64,000 bases of DNA, taken from positions 1 to 64,000 of the forward strand of contig JBGTGQ010000063.1 in assembly GCA_041746635.1 (NCBI GenBank), read 5' to 3'. Below the pieces are notes generated by a model. The model searched no databases, was not told the DNA's origin, and saw only the letters and a list, made by a program, of their open reading frames with translations. The stretch is from CAMASH01 sp041746635. Its GTDB lineage: Bacteria; Verrucomicrobiota; Verrucomicrobiia; Chthoniobacterales; Terrimicrobiaceae. Both the position numbers and the translations under genes were made by a program. Positions 31,963-40,096 of this stretch are shown here, piece after piece (positions within the stretch are counted from its first letter, which is position 1; each line of letters begins with the position of its first letter).

Positions 31963-34464
31963 GTGAACTTCCTCAGCGGCACGGTTTACTCCAAGGCGCT
32001 CGCCATTTTCCTGGCGGCCTCCTTGTTGCTCTTGGGTGCAGTGGTCGCCTTGACCCAACTGGTTATTTTCCGCGAGTTTAACCTCAGCGAGCAACGCGAG
32101 ATGAAGGCCATGTTGCAGCGGTTTGCGACGGTCTTGGCCCGGGAGGCGAAACCTCTGGAGGTCAGCGTCGGGGAATGGTCGAGATCTCCCTTGCTCGGAG
32201 AAGTTTTGGACGATCCGGCTGAGGAGGCGAATTTGGGAAAAATAACGCCGACGATCTTGAAGGAGTTGAAGATCGATTTCGTCGTGCTCAGCGATGAAGA
32301 GGGAGCGCTGGTTCGTCTTGTTCTGCCCGAAGCCACGGATGCCCGGCAGGTGCAACTCCGAGCCCGCATTATCGAGGCGCTGGAGGTTGTTGTCGCCAGC
32401 CCCCGCAACAGAACGGGTTATGTGTTGCTGGGAGATCAGCTCTGTACGCTGGCAATCTTTCCGGTGAAATCCGCCTCGCGGGAAACTTTCCGCGGGACTC
32501 TGGTGGGGGGAAAGCTGCTGGGACAGGACACCTGGGGGTTTATGGAAGGCCTTTTTTCCGCGACCATCAAATTCCAAGCGTTCCAAAACACGGAGGTCAA
32601 CGAAGCCACCGGCCGCGACATCATGAATTTGTTGAACGACCAGGAGATTGTCATTGAGGCGGAAGACAGCAGCCAGATCACGGGATATCGATTGATTAAG
32701 GGCCTGAGCGGAAGTCCCCTTGGGTTCATCAGCATTTCCCAGCCCCGGCCGCTGCGCCAGCAGGGGTTTCGCGCCATTCAGATTTTTCTCACCGGCATTT
32801 GTCTGGGCGGCGGGGCTCTTGTGTTGGTGGTCTGGGTATTGCTCGACCGCACCATTCTGGCCCGGATCAAAGATCTAACCAGGAAGCTGGACGCAGAAAA
32901 GCGCTCGGGCCGGCTGCCAGTGCGCCTGGATTTCAAGGGGGATGATGAACTGGCCACCCTGGCGAACAGCATCGAAGGTCTGGCGGTTCTTCTGCAGAGC
33001 ACGCAATCCCAGTATCGCGCCGTGGTGGAGGACCAGACCGAAATGATCTGTCGATTCGACAACGAGGGGAAATTGTCGTTCGCCAACCAGGTATTTGCCC
33101 GCATGTTTGGCTTGGAGGATTCGCCGCCGACCAAGCTGGTTTTGGGAGACATCCTTCCGCCGGTGGCCACGGAGGATTTTTTTGCCCGGTTTCGCCAGCT
33201 TGATGTGGAAAAATCGCTGGCGACTTACACGCACGAGGTAAGTTTTTCCTCAGGGAAATCGCTGTGGTTCCGCAGCACATTACGCAGGAATTTTTCGGCC
33301 GGGGGGGAAAGCCAGGGCGGGCAGTGGGTGGCGGCGGACATTACCGCGCAGATCGAGGCACAGATGCAGATGCTCGAGACGGAGCGGCGGTTCCGGCGGC
33401 TTTTTGAAACCGCCTCCGACGGCATCCTGCTGGTCAAGCGGGAAAGGCTGGTGATTTCAGACATCAATCCCAGCCTGTGCCGCATGCTCATGCTGGCCGG
33501 CTCGGAAGTTCTCGGGCGGGTGTTCGATCAATTGACGGTGTTTTCCCCCTGTCTCGACATGGTGAATTCTTACCGTCAGTCGGATGGCTCTGAAGGCTTT
33601 CCCAGCTCATTTCGCAATGAATGTCGCCTCGAACGCGCCGATGGATCCGCTCTCTTCATTGAGCTGAGGTGTTCGGGTTACCACGTGGCAGACGGGCACT
33701 TCATCCAGCTCAATTTTCGCAATATCAGCGAGCGGGTGCAAGGCGAGCGGGAATTGCGCAAACTTTCCGCCAAGCTTCTGCGCTTGCAGGATGAGGAGCG
33801 TCGGCGCATTGCCCGCGAATTGCACGATTCCACCGCGCAAAATCTTTCCGCTTTGGAAATGAACCTGAGCCTGCTCGAGCCCATGCTGGGGAACTCACAT
33901 CCCAAAGCGGCGCAGATCGTGGCGGAGACCCGGCAAATTGCCGGGGAATGTTTGCGCGAGCTGCGCAATATTTCCTATCTGCTGCATCCTCCCTTGATTG
34001 ACGAGGTGGGACTGGCTTTTGCCATCAAGTGGTTCGCCGACGGTTTTGCCAAAAGGACCGGCATCGCCGCCACGGTGGAAATCGAAGGGGATTTCCCCCG
34101 CCTCGACCGCGACATCGAGATGCCCCTCTTCCGCGTCGTGCAGGAAGCCATGACCAATATTTATCGTCACTCGGGTGCCGATCACGCTTGGGTGACTCTG
34201 CAGTGCGACGGGCGGTTGGTAAATTTGGAAATCCGGGACAATGGCCGCGGATTTGAGGGGGAGATCGTGCGGGATGAAGGAGGCGTGGTCATCACGCCGG
34301 AGATTCGTCCCGGGGTCGGCCTGGCCGGGATGCGGGAACGGCTGGCGAATCTCGGAGGAAAACTCGACATCGAAAATTCCCCGCTGGGCGTCACCATCAC
34401 TGTTCGCCTCGACCTCGGCGGGATCAAAGACTGGGAGGAAAAGCCGGAGGAAAAAGCCTTTTAA
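31963..34464 (+). CDS. Sensor histidine kinase (CHASE-like, HAMP, PAS, HisKA_3)
   Basis: 833 residues from a GTG start. An N-terminal helix (ALAIFLAASLLLLGAVVALT) and a second one near 270-292 (FLTGICLGGGALVLVVWVLL) enclose a periplasmic sensor region resembling CHASE4. A HAMP-type linker, two PAS-like domains (about 345-470 and 480-590) and a HisKA_3 dimerisation domain follow, with RIARELHDSTAQNLSALEMN carrying the phosphoacceptor His621. The ATPase domain has DNGRGFEGE and GVGLAGMRERLANLGGKLDI. It is of the NarX/DegS type and most likely phosphorylates the response regulator at 35031, from which it is now separated by a GxxExxY cassette. The spacing to the GspF gene suggests co-transcription with the secretion genes. 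Confidence 0.9.
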   Translation: MNFLSGTVYSKALAIFLAASLLLLGAVVALTQLVIFREFNLSEQREMKAMLQRFATVLAREAKPLEVSVGEWSRSPLLGEVLDDPAEEANLGKITPTILKELKIDFVVLSDEEGALVRLVLPEATDARQVQLRARIIEALEVVVASPRNRTGYVLLGDQLCTLAIFPVKSASRETFRGTLVGGKLLGQDTWGFMEGLFSATIKFQAFQNTEVNEATGRDIMNLLNDQEIVIEAEDSSQITGYRLIKGLSGSPLGFISISQPRPLRQQGFRAIQIFLTGICLGGGALVLVVWVLLDRTILARIKDLTRKLDAEKRSGRLPVRLDFKGDDELATLANSIEGLAVLLQSTQSQYRAVVEDQTEMICRFDNEGKLSFANQVFARMFGLEDSPPTKLVLGDILPPVATEDFFARFRQLDVEKSLATYTHEVSFSSGKSLWFRSTLRRNFSAGGESQGGQWVAADITAQIEAQMQMLETERRFRRLFETASDGILLVKRERLVISDINPSLCRMLMLAGSEVLGRVFDQLTVFSPCLDMVNSYRQSDGSEGFPSSFRNECRLERADGSALFIELRCSGYHVADGHFIQLNFRNISERVQGERELRKLSAKLLRLQDEERRRIARELHDSTAQNLSALEMNLSLLEPMLGNSHPKAAQIVAETRQIAGECLRELRNISYLLHPPLIDEVGLAFAIKWFADGFAKRTGIAATVEIEGDFPRLDRDIEMPLFRVVQEAMTNIYRHSGADHAWVTLQCDGRLVNLEIRDNGRGFEGEIVRDEGGVVITPEIRPGVGLAGMRERLANLGGKLDIENSPLGVTITVRLDLGGIKDWEEKPEEKAF

Positions 34465-34988
34465 CCGCGGATTTTTCGGATTAGGCGGATGGAAATTTTT
34501 TCCGCGCACTCCACGCTGCGATCAAGAGTCCTGCCTCTCCCTTACCACACGCTTCCACTCGAGTTTTGCATTCTTGAAGTTTATCAGCAGGGCCAGTTGC
34601 AGGCCCGTGATGGCAAGGTAGCCGGTCATTTGGGACATGTGAGTTCCGGTGAATGCCGTGACGACTTTGGGATCAATGATGACTGTTTCGTCCACGATCA
34701 AATCCGGAACCAAAGTGCCCACATTCGTTTCGCGGTAAAAGACGGGATATCGCTTCTGTTGTTGGATGTCGTGTCCTCCCGCTTGTAATTTCAATTTCAG
34801 CGCATTCTCGTAATTTTTTTCATCGAGGCCTGGCTTGAGGGTATTTAGCACCTGCATGGCCGCCCCAATGATCTGACCGCTGAGTTCTTCGTGAAGCATA
34901 AGGAGAAGCATTTATAACCGCTGATTACGCGGATGGCGCGGATAAAAGAAAATCCCATCCGCTCAATCCGCCCTATCCGCGGTTAAAA
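34459..34988. mobile_element. GxxExxY cassette with well-matched inverted ends, between kinase and regulator genes
   Basis: The left end (34459-34500) starts TTTTAACCGCGGAT and the right end, read on the reverse strand from 34988, also starts TTTTAACCGCGGAT; both continue with CGGATT...GCGGATGG words. I count about three quarters identity over 40 bases. The right side also holds a second copy of the words in opposite orientation (34916-34948), making a long hairpin. The left end overlaps the stop codon of the histidine kinase gene. The enclosed minus-strand gene is a GxxExxY protein. Confidence 0.7.
34522..34899 (-). CDS. GxxExxY protein with altered nuclease motif
   Basis: 125 residues from the ATG at 34899 (a start at 34911 is possible). 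GLDEKNYENALKLKL contains the exact G-x-x-E-x-x-Y motif, and LAITGLQLALLINFKNAKLE the family's C-terminal pattern. The catalytic core reads LVPDLIVDETVIIDPKVV, so the usual E-x-K is D-P-K; the nuclease-like activity may be lost. The gene is transcribed against the two-component genes that flank it. As with the other copies, no biological role is established for the family. Confidence 0.75.
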   Translation of the reverse strand: MLHEELSGQIIGAAMQVLNTLKPGLDEKNYENALKLKLQAGGHDIQQQKRYPVFYRETNVGTLVPDLIVDETVIIDPKVVTAFTGTHMSQMTGYLAITGLQLALLINFKNAKLEWKRVVRERQDS

Positions 34989-35030
34989 TTTCTTCGTTTC
35001 CATCTCTCTTTTTGTAAAGTTTCACCTTCC

Positions 35031-35690
35031 ATGTCGGCCAACCCCATTAAGATCGTGATTGCCGACGATCATGAGATCGTCCGTCAGGGGGTGAAAAATC
35101 TCCTGGCGAATGAATCCGATATGGAGTTTTGCGGCGAGGCGACGATTGGCCGCGATGCGGTGGATCTTGTGACGAAACATAAACCCGATGTGGCCATTCT
35201 GGACATCAGCATGCCCGGTCTCAACGGGATCGAGGCGGCGCGCCAGATTTTAAAAGCCCAGCCGAAGACGAAAATCCTCATGTTCACCATGCACGAGGCC
35301 GAACAACTCGTGCATGAGGTCTTCAATGCCGGGGCGCACGGCTATTTGCTCAAGTCCGATGCGGGACGGCATCTCGTCGCCGCCATCCGCACCGTCGCCT
35401 CCGGGGCGCATTATTTCAGCTCAAAACTCTCGGAGGTGATTTTCGAAAGCTTCCTTAGAAAGGATGTCCCGCACCTTCCCGCCGACAGCCAACAAAAGCC
35501 CAGCGGACGCGAACGGGAAATCATCCAGCTTCTGGCCGAGGGCAAAAGCAACAAGGAAGTCGCCACCACGCTGGGCATCAGTGTGAAGACCGCCGAGACC
35601 CATCGCGCTGCCGTGATGCGCAAACTCGGGCTGCATTCCATCAGCGAACTTGTGCGGTATGCGATTCGCAATCATATTATCGAACCGTGA
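35031..35690 (+). CDS. NarL/FixJ-type response regulator
   Basis: 219 residues: a receiver domain with IVIADDHEIVRQGVKNLL and the phosphorylated Asp58 in VAILDISMPGLNG, the conserved Thr and Lys regions (ILMFTMHEAEQ; GYLLKSDAG), and a C-terminal LuxR-type helix-turn-helix (GREREIIQLLAEGKSNKEVA; SVKTAETHRAAVMRKLGLHS). It should be activated by the HisKA_3 kinase upstream and bind DNA as a dimer. The two genes frame the cassette at 34459-34988. Target genes may include the pseudopilin genes that follow, but no binding site is shown. Confidence 0.93.
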   Translation: MSANPIKIVIADDHEIVRQGVKNLLANESDMEFCGEATIGRDAVDLVTKHKPDVAILDISMPGLNGIEAARQILKAQPKTKILMFTMHEAEQLVHEVFNAGAHGYLLKSDAGRHLVAAIRTVASGAHYFSSKLSEVIFESFLRKDVPHLPADSQQKPSGREREIIQLLAEGKSNKEVATTLGISVKTAETHRAAVMRKLGLHSISELVRYAIRNHIIEP

Positions 35691-35795
35691 CAGCCCGTGC
35701 AACGTTGCGTCAATTCCCTACAGGTTTTCCCTCGCCCAATTTACGCACTCCCTCAAATTGCATTCAGCGGGTTTGCCCCGCATGTTGACAGCGTT

Positions 35796-36167
35796 ATGAA
35801 AAACAAATCCAACCTATCGGGTCAACGGGGCTTCAGCCTTGTTGAGTTACTCGTTGTCATCGCGGTTATCGCCATCATTGCGGCCATCGCGATTCCCAAC
35901 ATCGCCAACATCACAGCTCAAGCGACCGTCGCAAAGAGCCAGCGCAATGCCCAGAACATCGCCTCAGTGGCCTCGGCGGCCAAAGCGGCTGGAGTCGCGG
36001 CCGCGCTGAACACAACCGCAGCGGCCACCACTCTGCAAACTCCCGTGACCAATGCGACAGGGATGAGCTTCAGCGTTTCGACGATGAGCGCTGATGAGAT
36101 CACAGCGGCCCAAGCCTATTTGCTCGATAATTCCGATACAAACGGTGGGGTGAACTACAATCCCTGA
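35796..36167 (+). CDS. Pseudopilin, possible major (GspG-like) subunit
   Basis: 123 residues: a leader MKNKSNLSGQRG followed by FSLVELLVVIAVIAIIAAIA, the prepilin motif with Phe1 and Glu5 and Gly before the cleavage site. The rest is small and Ala/Thr-rich, ending LDNSDTNGGVNYNP. A strong terminator directly after it suggests a highly expressed single-gene unit, as expected of a major subunit; this is an inference. It starts 105 bases after the response regulator stop. Confidence 0.85.
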   Translation: MKNKSNLSGQRGFSLVELLVVIAVIAIIAAIAIPNIANITAQATVAKSQRNAQNIASVASAAKAAGVAAALNTTAAATTLQTPVTNATGMSFSVSTMSADEITAAQAYLLDNSDTNGGVNYNP

Positions 36168-36178
36168 AACTAAACGCC

Positions 36179-36200
36179 AACCGCATTTTCGCGGTTTTTT
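36179..36200 (+). terminator. Small hairpin with T run after the pseudopilin gene
   Basis: AACCGC-ATTTTC-GCGGTT is followed by four further Ts. It lies just upstream of a stronger hairpin at 36202 and probably adds to termination. Confidence 0.6.
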
Positions 36201-36201
36201 C

Positions 36202-36240
36202 AAAGAAGGGAGGTGCCGAAAGGGACCTCCCTTCTTTTTG
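36202..36240 (+). terminator. Strong intrinsic terminator
   Basis: A perfect 13-base stem (AAAGAAGGGAGGT/ACCTCCCTTCTTT) with a 10-base loop, followed by TT. It separates the pseudopilin at 35796 from the next pseudopilin genes, which may be expressed at a different level or from their own promoter. Confidence 0.9.
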
Positions 36241-36303
36241 CAGGCAGTATTTATATTTGAATGTGAGGGAATCGCCGCTATTCTTTGTAATATGGAACAC
36301 GCT

Positions 36304-36723
36304 ATGAAGAATGGCGGACGGGCCGGTGCCTTTACCCTCATCGAACTTTTGCTGGTGATTGCCGTCATCGGGATCATGAGCGCGCTCATCGTGTCGGCTA
36401 TTTCCAACTCCGCCGGCGACACCCGTCTCGTCATCGGACGGCAGCAGCAGGCTGTTCTCCAAGAGTCTCTCAATGCCTGGATCGTTTCTCAATCCAGCGG
36501 AACAAACAGCCTGCAGGACGCCAGAACCCTTTACAACAATGCCACCAACCGGCTGGTGCTGGTGCAAAACTACCTGGATCCCTCCAGCTATGCGCACATG
36601 ACTGAGAATACGGCGGACGCAGCTAAAATCCAAAGCGAAGCGTTGGCGAAAGAGGGGCTGTATCTCACGTTCACCGCTTGGACCACCAACAGCTACCCCC
36701 GCGTCAACATGGTGGCCGAATGA
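36304..36723 (+). CDS. Pseudopilin (second in the downstream set)
   Basis: 139 residues from the ATG at 36304 (an ATG at 36292 is an alternative). A short leader MKNGGRAGA precedes FTLIELLLVIAVIGIMSALI with Phe1 and Glu5. The mature part (SNSAGDTRLVIGRQQQAVLQ) is a typical minor pseudopilin body. It overlaps the next gene by four bases (ATGA), so the genes from here to the ATPase form one translationally coupled run. Confidence 0.82.
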   Translation: MKNGGRAGAFTLIELLLVIAVIGIMSALIVSAISNSAGDTRLVIGRQQQAVLQESLNAWIVSQSSGTNSLQDARTLYNNATNRLVLVQNYLDPSSYAHMTENTADAAKIQSEALAKEGLYLTFTAWTTNSYPRVNMVAE

Positions 36724-37190
36724 GCTCTCACCCTATGAAAATCCCTCAGCAAATTAAAAGCGGTCTCCGGCCGCTTTTAGAAGTCTCGAAAGCGGCCGAA
36801 GGCCGCTTCTACTCTCTTCGCCGGGGATTTTCCCTCGTTGAAGTCCTCGCCGCCATTGCCATCATCGGCATCATCACGTTTCTGGCCATCCCGAATCTCT
36901 TGCGCATCAAGGAGGACGGGGAGCGCAATCTCGCCATGTCGCGGGCGGAAACCTTGAACATGGCGATGGCTTCCTATCTTCAGGCTGGCGGCGAAGCCAA
37001 TGCCACGGCCGAATGGAATGGGGCCTCTGATAACGCCGCACGCTACGCCTTGCTGACCCGCTATGTGGCTTTTGCTCCTACCGATGTGAATGATTATCTG
37101 CCGGGAGGATACAGCGTGACGTTGCCCAGCGCGATCACGCCTTTGACCAAGGCCACCTTGACCGGACCGTCGGGCACCGTTCCCTATTGA
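36720..37190 (+). CDS. Pseudopilin with a repeat-derived leader
   Basis: 156 residues. The leader MSSHPMKIPQQIKSGLRPLL and on to SKAAEGRFYSLRRG is unusually long for a prepilin and is encoded by palindromic GCGGCCGAAGGCCGC-type sequence. FSLVEVLAAIAIIGIITFLA then gives Phe1 and Glu5. The remainder is a small pseudopilin body (RIKEDGERNLAMSRAETLNM). An internal ATG at 36735 does not remove the repeat-derived part. It ends one base before the next gene. Confidence 0.8.
   Translation: MSSHPMKIPQQIKSGLRPLLEVSKAAEGRFYSLRRGFSLVEVLAAIAIIGIITFLAIPNLLRIKEDGERNLAMSRAETLNMAMASYLQAGGEANATAEWNGASDNAARYALLTRYVAFAPTDVNDYLPGGYSVTLPSAITPLTKATLTGPSGTVPY
36757..36826. repeat. Palindromic repeat inside a pseudopilin leader
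   Basis: AAAGCGGTCTCCGGCCGCTT and AAAGCGGCCGAAGGCCGCTT lie in tandem, each able to fold on itself and together forming a longer stem. The sequence is GC-rich REP-like DNA that remains in frame and encodes residues about 13-36 of the pseudopilin. Confidence 0.6.
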
Positions 37191-37191
37191 C

Positions 37192-37650
37192 ATGACAAGA
37201 CGGGCTGGCCAGTGCTGCAGGCGGCGGTTTTTTGCGCGTCATGAGCGCGGCATGTCGTTCGTTGAGGTGATGATTGTGATGGGATTGCTCGCAGTGATCG
37301 TGGCCATCATGATACCCGCGATCACAGGAGTCGTACCAGCCTCCCAAGTGGGGACGGCGGAAGCCAATCTGGAGCGTCTCAACCAAGCCGTCTTAAAATA
37401 CAATTCGGCCAGCGAGGAACTCACCACGGCAGAAATTGCCGGCGATGTGGCCGATGAACAAACCGTGTTTTCCTCCCTGCAAGGCCGTGATGCCAAGGTA
37501 TTCGGTTCTCCTTTCCTGGGTCCGCAATACGTAGTCAATGCGTCGAGCTCCGAAACCGCCTACCGTGCTTTTTGGAACGGGCGGATGTTTCAGATGATTT
37601 CGCCCGGAAGCACGGGCACCGGTTTGGACCTTCTTTCCATGCACCCATGA
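37192..37650 (+). CDS. Pseudopilin (fourth in the downstream set)
   Basis: 152 residues: a basic leader MTRRAGQCCRRRFFARHERG precedes MSFVEVMIVMGLLAVIVAIM. The cleavage site would fall after Gly, giving Met1 rather than Phe1 and Glu5 retained. The mature part ends GTGLDLLSMHP. It overlaps the ATPase start by 4 bases. Met1 is uncommon but known among pseudopilins. Confidence 0.78.
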   Translation: MTRRAGQCCRRRFFARHERGMSFVEVMIVMGLLAVIVAIMIPAITGVVPASQVGTAEANLERLNQAVLKYNSASEELTTAEIAGDVADEQTVFSSLQGRDAKVFGSPFLGPQYVVNASSSETAYRAFWNGRMFQMISPGSTGTGLDLLSMHP

Positions 37651-39929
37651 CAGACAAAGATTGGAAATGGCTCAAAGAAGCGCTTGAAGGTGCGGGCTAC
37701 GAAGCCGGCGACCCGCCCGATCAAAATCAGGAACTCCATCTTTTCCTGGCTTATGCCAACGGCATTCCCCAGGATGAGGCGCTGGAATGGCTGGCGGGGG
37801 TCTTTCAAATTCTTCCCCTCGACACTCCGCGCACAGCCTGCTCCACCCGAGCCGAGGCGATTTTCCGAAGGGTGGCGACCCCGGGTTGCGAGGATGAGGA
37901 AGCCTGGATGCCGTTGGGCAGCGTCGGTCCGCTTTTGATTTGCGCCCACTACAACCCCGCCTCCGCGGCGCTTTGGCAGATTCCCATTGAGTTTTTGGTT
38001 CCGGTTCTTGTTCCTCGATCCAAATATGACGTGCTGCGCAAGGACATCAAAGAGCGGCTCGAGTTCATTCCTCTGGAATCCCGGCCACCGCGGGAGCTTT
38101 CCGAACCGCTCCCCCGCAATGAGGGACTTCAGAATGTGCTCAACTGGCTGTTGAAGCAATATCCCTTCGAGGAGCCGGATATGGTGTCCCGCTTGGAGGA
38201 TGAGGTCCGGCAGGTTACGAACAGCATGCCGGCCGATCTTTATGCCTTAAAAACTCTGACCCGTGGCCTTGGCCTGTGTCTTTATCATCTCTCCACCGGC
38301 GAATTCTGTTTCAACGCCGAGTTTGCCCCCTCGCAGACCCTCTTTCCCGAGGCCATGCTGGAGAAGCATGGCGTTTACCCCATGTATTGCGGGCACAAGG
38401 TTATTTATCTTCTCTCAAGTGAAAAAAACAATTTCGCCTTCGAGGATGAATGGCTTTCCGGTGGAAATGATCCCTTCGATTTCCGCACCGTTCTGGCCGA
38501 AAAAGAGGCCATTCTCGCCGTCATCGCCCGCGAACGCGGCCGCACCGCCGCCTCCACCTCGGTGGCCCAGACGGGCGATCTCACTTTTTCCGATGTCGCC
38601 AACCTGGTGGACATCGATCTGCAGGATGTGCAGCGCATTAATCCCGCCAGCATCAACGCCACCCCGGAGCAAATCGTGCACTGGGTCCTCTACCGCGCCA
38701 TCACGGGCCGCGGCAGCGATCTCCACATCGAGAAATTCTACAACACCGCGCGCTTCCGCGCCCGCATTGATGGCGAACTCAAGGTCATCCATTCCTGCGG
38801 CGAGGAAATGCTCCCGCGCTTCATCAGCCTGATCAAGAACTACGCCAACATGGGCCAGCGCCGGCAGGATGCCCAGGATGCGCGGTTTTCCCTCATCCTC
38901 GGCAAGCGTCGCGTCGATTGCCGCGTCTCTGCCATTCCTTGCCGCAAGGACCTGCAAAAAATCACCATCCGCTTTCTGGACAAACAGGATGGCGTGAAGA
39001 AATTCACCGATCTCAATCTCTCCGAACGCCAGACCACCCTCTTCACCGAGGCAATGGGACGCGATCAGGGTCTCGTACTCGTCACCGGTCCGACCGGCAG
39101 CGGCAAGACCACCACACTTTATGCCCTGCTAAATAGCATCAACGCCGACAGCATCAACATTCACACCATCGAGGACCCGATCGAGTACGAGATCGAGGGG
39201 ATGAATCAGACGCAGACCGATCCGCACAACGACATCGGATTTTCCGAAGGGCTCCGCCGTCTCATGCGCGCAGATCCCGATGTCATTCTCATCGGCGAAT
39301 GTCGTGATGCGGAAACCGCCAGCGCCGCCATCAATGCCGCGCTCACCGGCCATCTGGTGCTTACGACTCTCCATGCCAATGACTGCCTGCGGGCGGTCAG
39401 CCGTTTGGTATCGATGGGTGTTCCGCCCTATCTGCTGGCAGATTCGCTTGCCCTCTCGCAGGCCCAGCGGCTGGTTAGAAAGCTTTGTACCTTTTGCAAA
39501 AAGCCGGCGACACTTTCCCCGGAAATGCGACGAATCTTCAAGGCCAATCGCATCCCCATTCCCGCCGATTTGGCGGCCCTCTACGTCAGGCAGGGCTGCC
39601 CCGAATGTGGAGATACCGGCTACTCGGGACGCGCGGCTTTAATGGAATTGTGTCCCTCCGACCACAACCTCGCCGACCTGATTTCCCACAGTGCCCCGCA
39701 GACGGAAATGCGGCGGGTTGCCATTAAGAAGGGCATGCTCACTCTTTATCAAGAGGGTCTCCAGCAGGTTCTGGCAGGAATTACTTCCCTCGAAGAAATC
39801 AACTGCCTGGCTTACACCGCCATCACGGAAGATCAGCAGGATGAAGAACCCCCGGATGGCAAAATCGTCGGCATGCCGGTCGAGGCGGAAATGCCGCTCG
39901 ATCGCGAACTAGCCGCCAAGCCGACGTAG
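37647..39929 (+). CDS. GspE/PilB-family secretion ATPase
   Basis: 760 residues. An N-terminal region (about 1-330) is poorly conserved. The ATPase core has LVTGPTGSGKTTTLYALLNS (Walker A near residues 481-488), HTIEDPIEYEIEGMNQTQTD (Asp and His boxes) and DPDVILIGECRDAETASAAI (Walker B; Cys replaces the usual Ile in GEIRD). The C-terminal part contains CTFCKKP...CPEC, the tetracysteine metal site of this family. It should energise pseudopilus assembly with the GspF-like protein at 30704. Its ATG overlaps the last pseudopilin stop. No secretin (GspD) is in the window. Confidence 0.93.
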   Translation: MTDKDWKWLKEALEGAGYEAGDPPDQNQELHLFLAYANGIPQDEALEWLAGVFQILPLDTPRTACSTRAEAIFRRVATPGCEDEEAWMPLGSVGPLLICAHYNPASAALWQIPIEFLVPVLVPRSKYDVLRKDIKERLEFIPLESRPPRELSEPLPRNEGLQNVLNWLLKQYPFEEPDMVSRLEDEVRQVTNSMPADLYALKTLTRGLGLCLYHLSTGEFCFNAEFAPSQTLFPEAMLEKHGVYPMYCGHKVIYLLSSEKNNFAFEDEWLSGGNDPFDFRTVLAEKEAILAVIARERGRTAASTSVAQTGDLTFSDVANLVDIDLQDVQRINPASINATPEQIVHWVLYRAITGRGSDLHIEKFYNTARFRARIDGELKVIHSCGEEMLPRFISLIKNYANMGQRRQDAQDARFSLILGKRRVDCRVSAIPCRKDLQKITIRFLDKQDGVKKFTDLNLSERQTTLFTEAMGRDQGLVLVTGPTGSGKTTTLYALLNSINADSINIHTIEDPIEYEIEGMNQTQTDPHNDIGFSEGLRRLMRADPDVILIGECRDAETASAAINAALTGHLVLTTLHANDCLRAVSRLVSMGVPPYLLADSLALSQAQRLVRKLCTFCKKPATLSPEMRRIFKANRIPIPADLAALYVRQGCPECGDTGYSGRAALMELCPSDHNLADLISHSAPQTEMRRVAIKKGMLTLYQEGLQQVLAGITSLEEINCLAYTAITEDQQDEEPPDGKIVGMPVEAEMPLDRELAAKPT

Positions 39930-39934
39930 CAAAT

Positions 39935-40096
39935 TGTGGTAGCCCCACTCGGCGGGGCGTTTGCGGGACACCGCAACACGCGAAGCCAAAGCGCAGAGAG
40001 CCTGTCCGCAGGACATCCCGTAGGGTGGCGCAACCAGCAAAGTGCCGCGGTGACAAAATGGTGCTCGCAAGTTGGCACGCGTTTTGCTTAATTATA
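39935..40096. repeat. Repeat-like junction sequence after the ATPase gene
   Basis: The stretch has GCCCCACTCGGCGGGGC and GCGGGACACCGCAACACGCG, then CGTAGGGTGGCGCAACCAGC, several of which form short stems. It resembles stacked REP-like sequence rather than coding DNA. The AsmA-like remnant begins directly after it, which suggests that an earlier rearrangement removed the 5' end of that gene. Confidence 0.4.
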
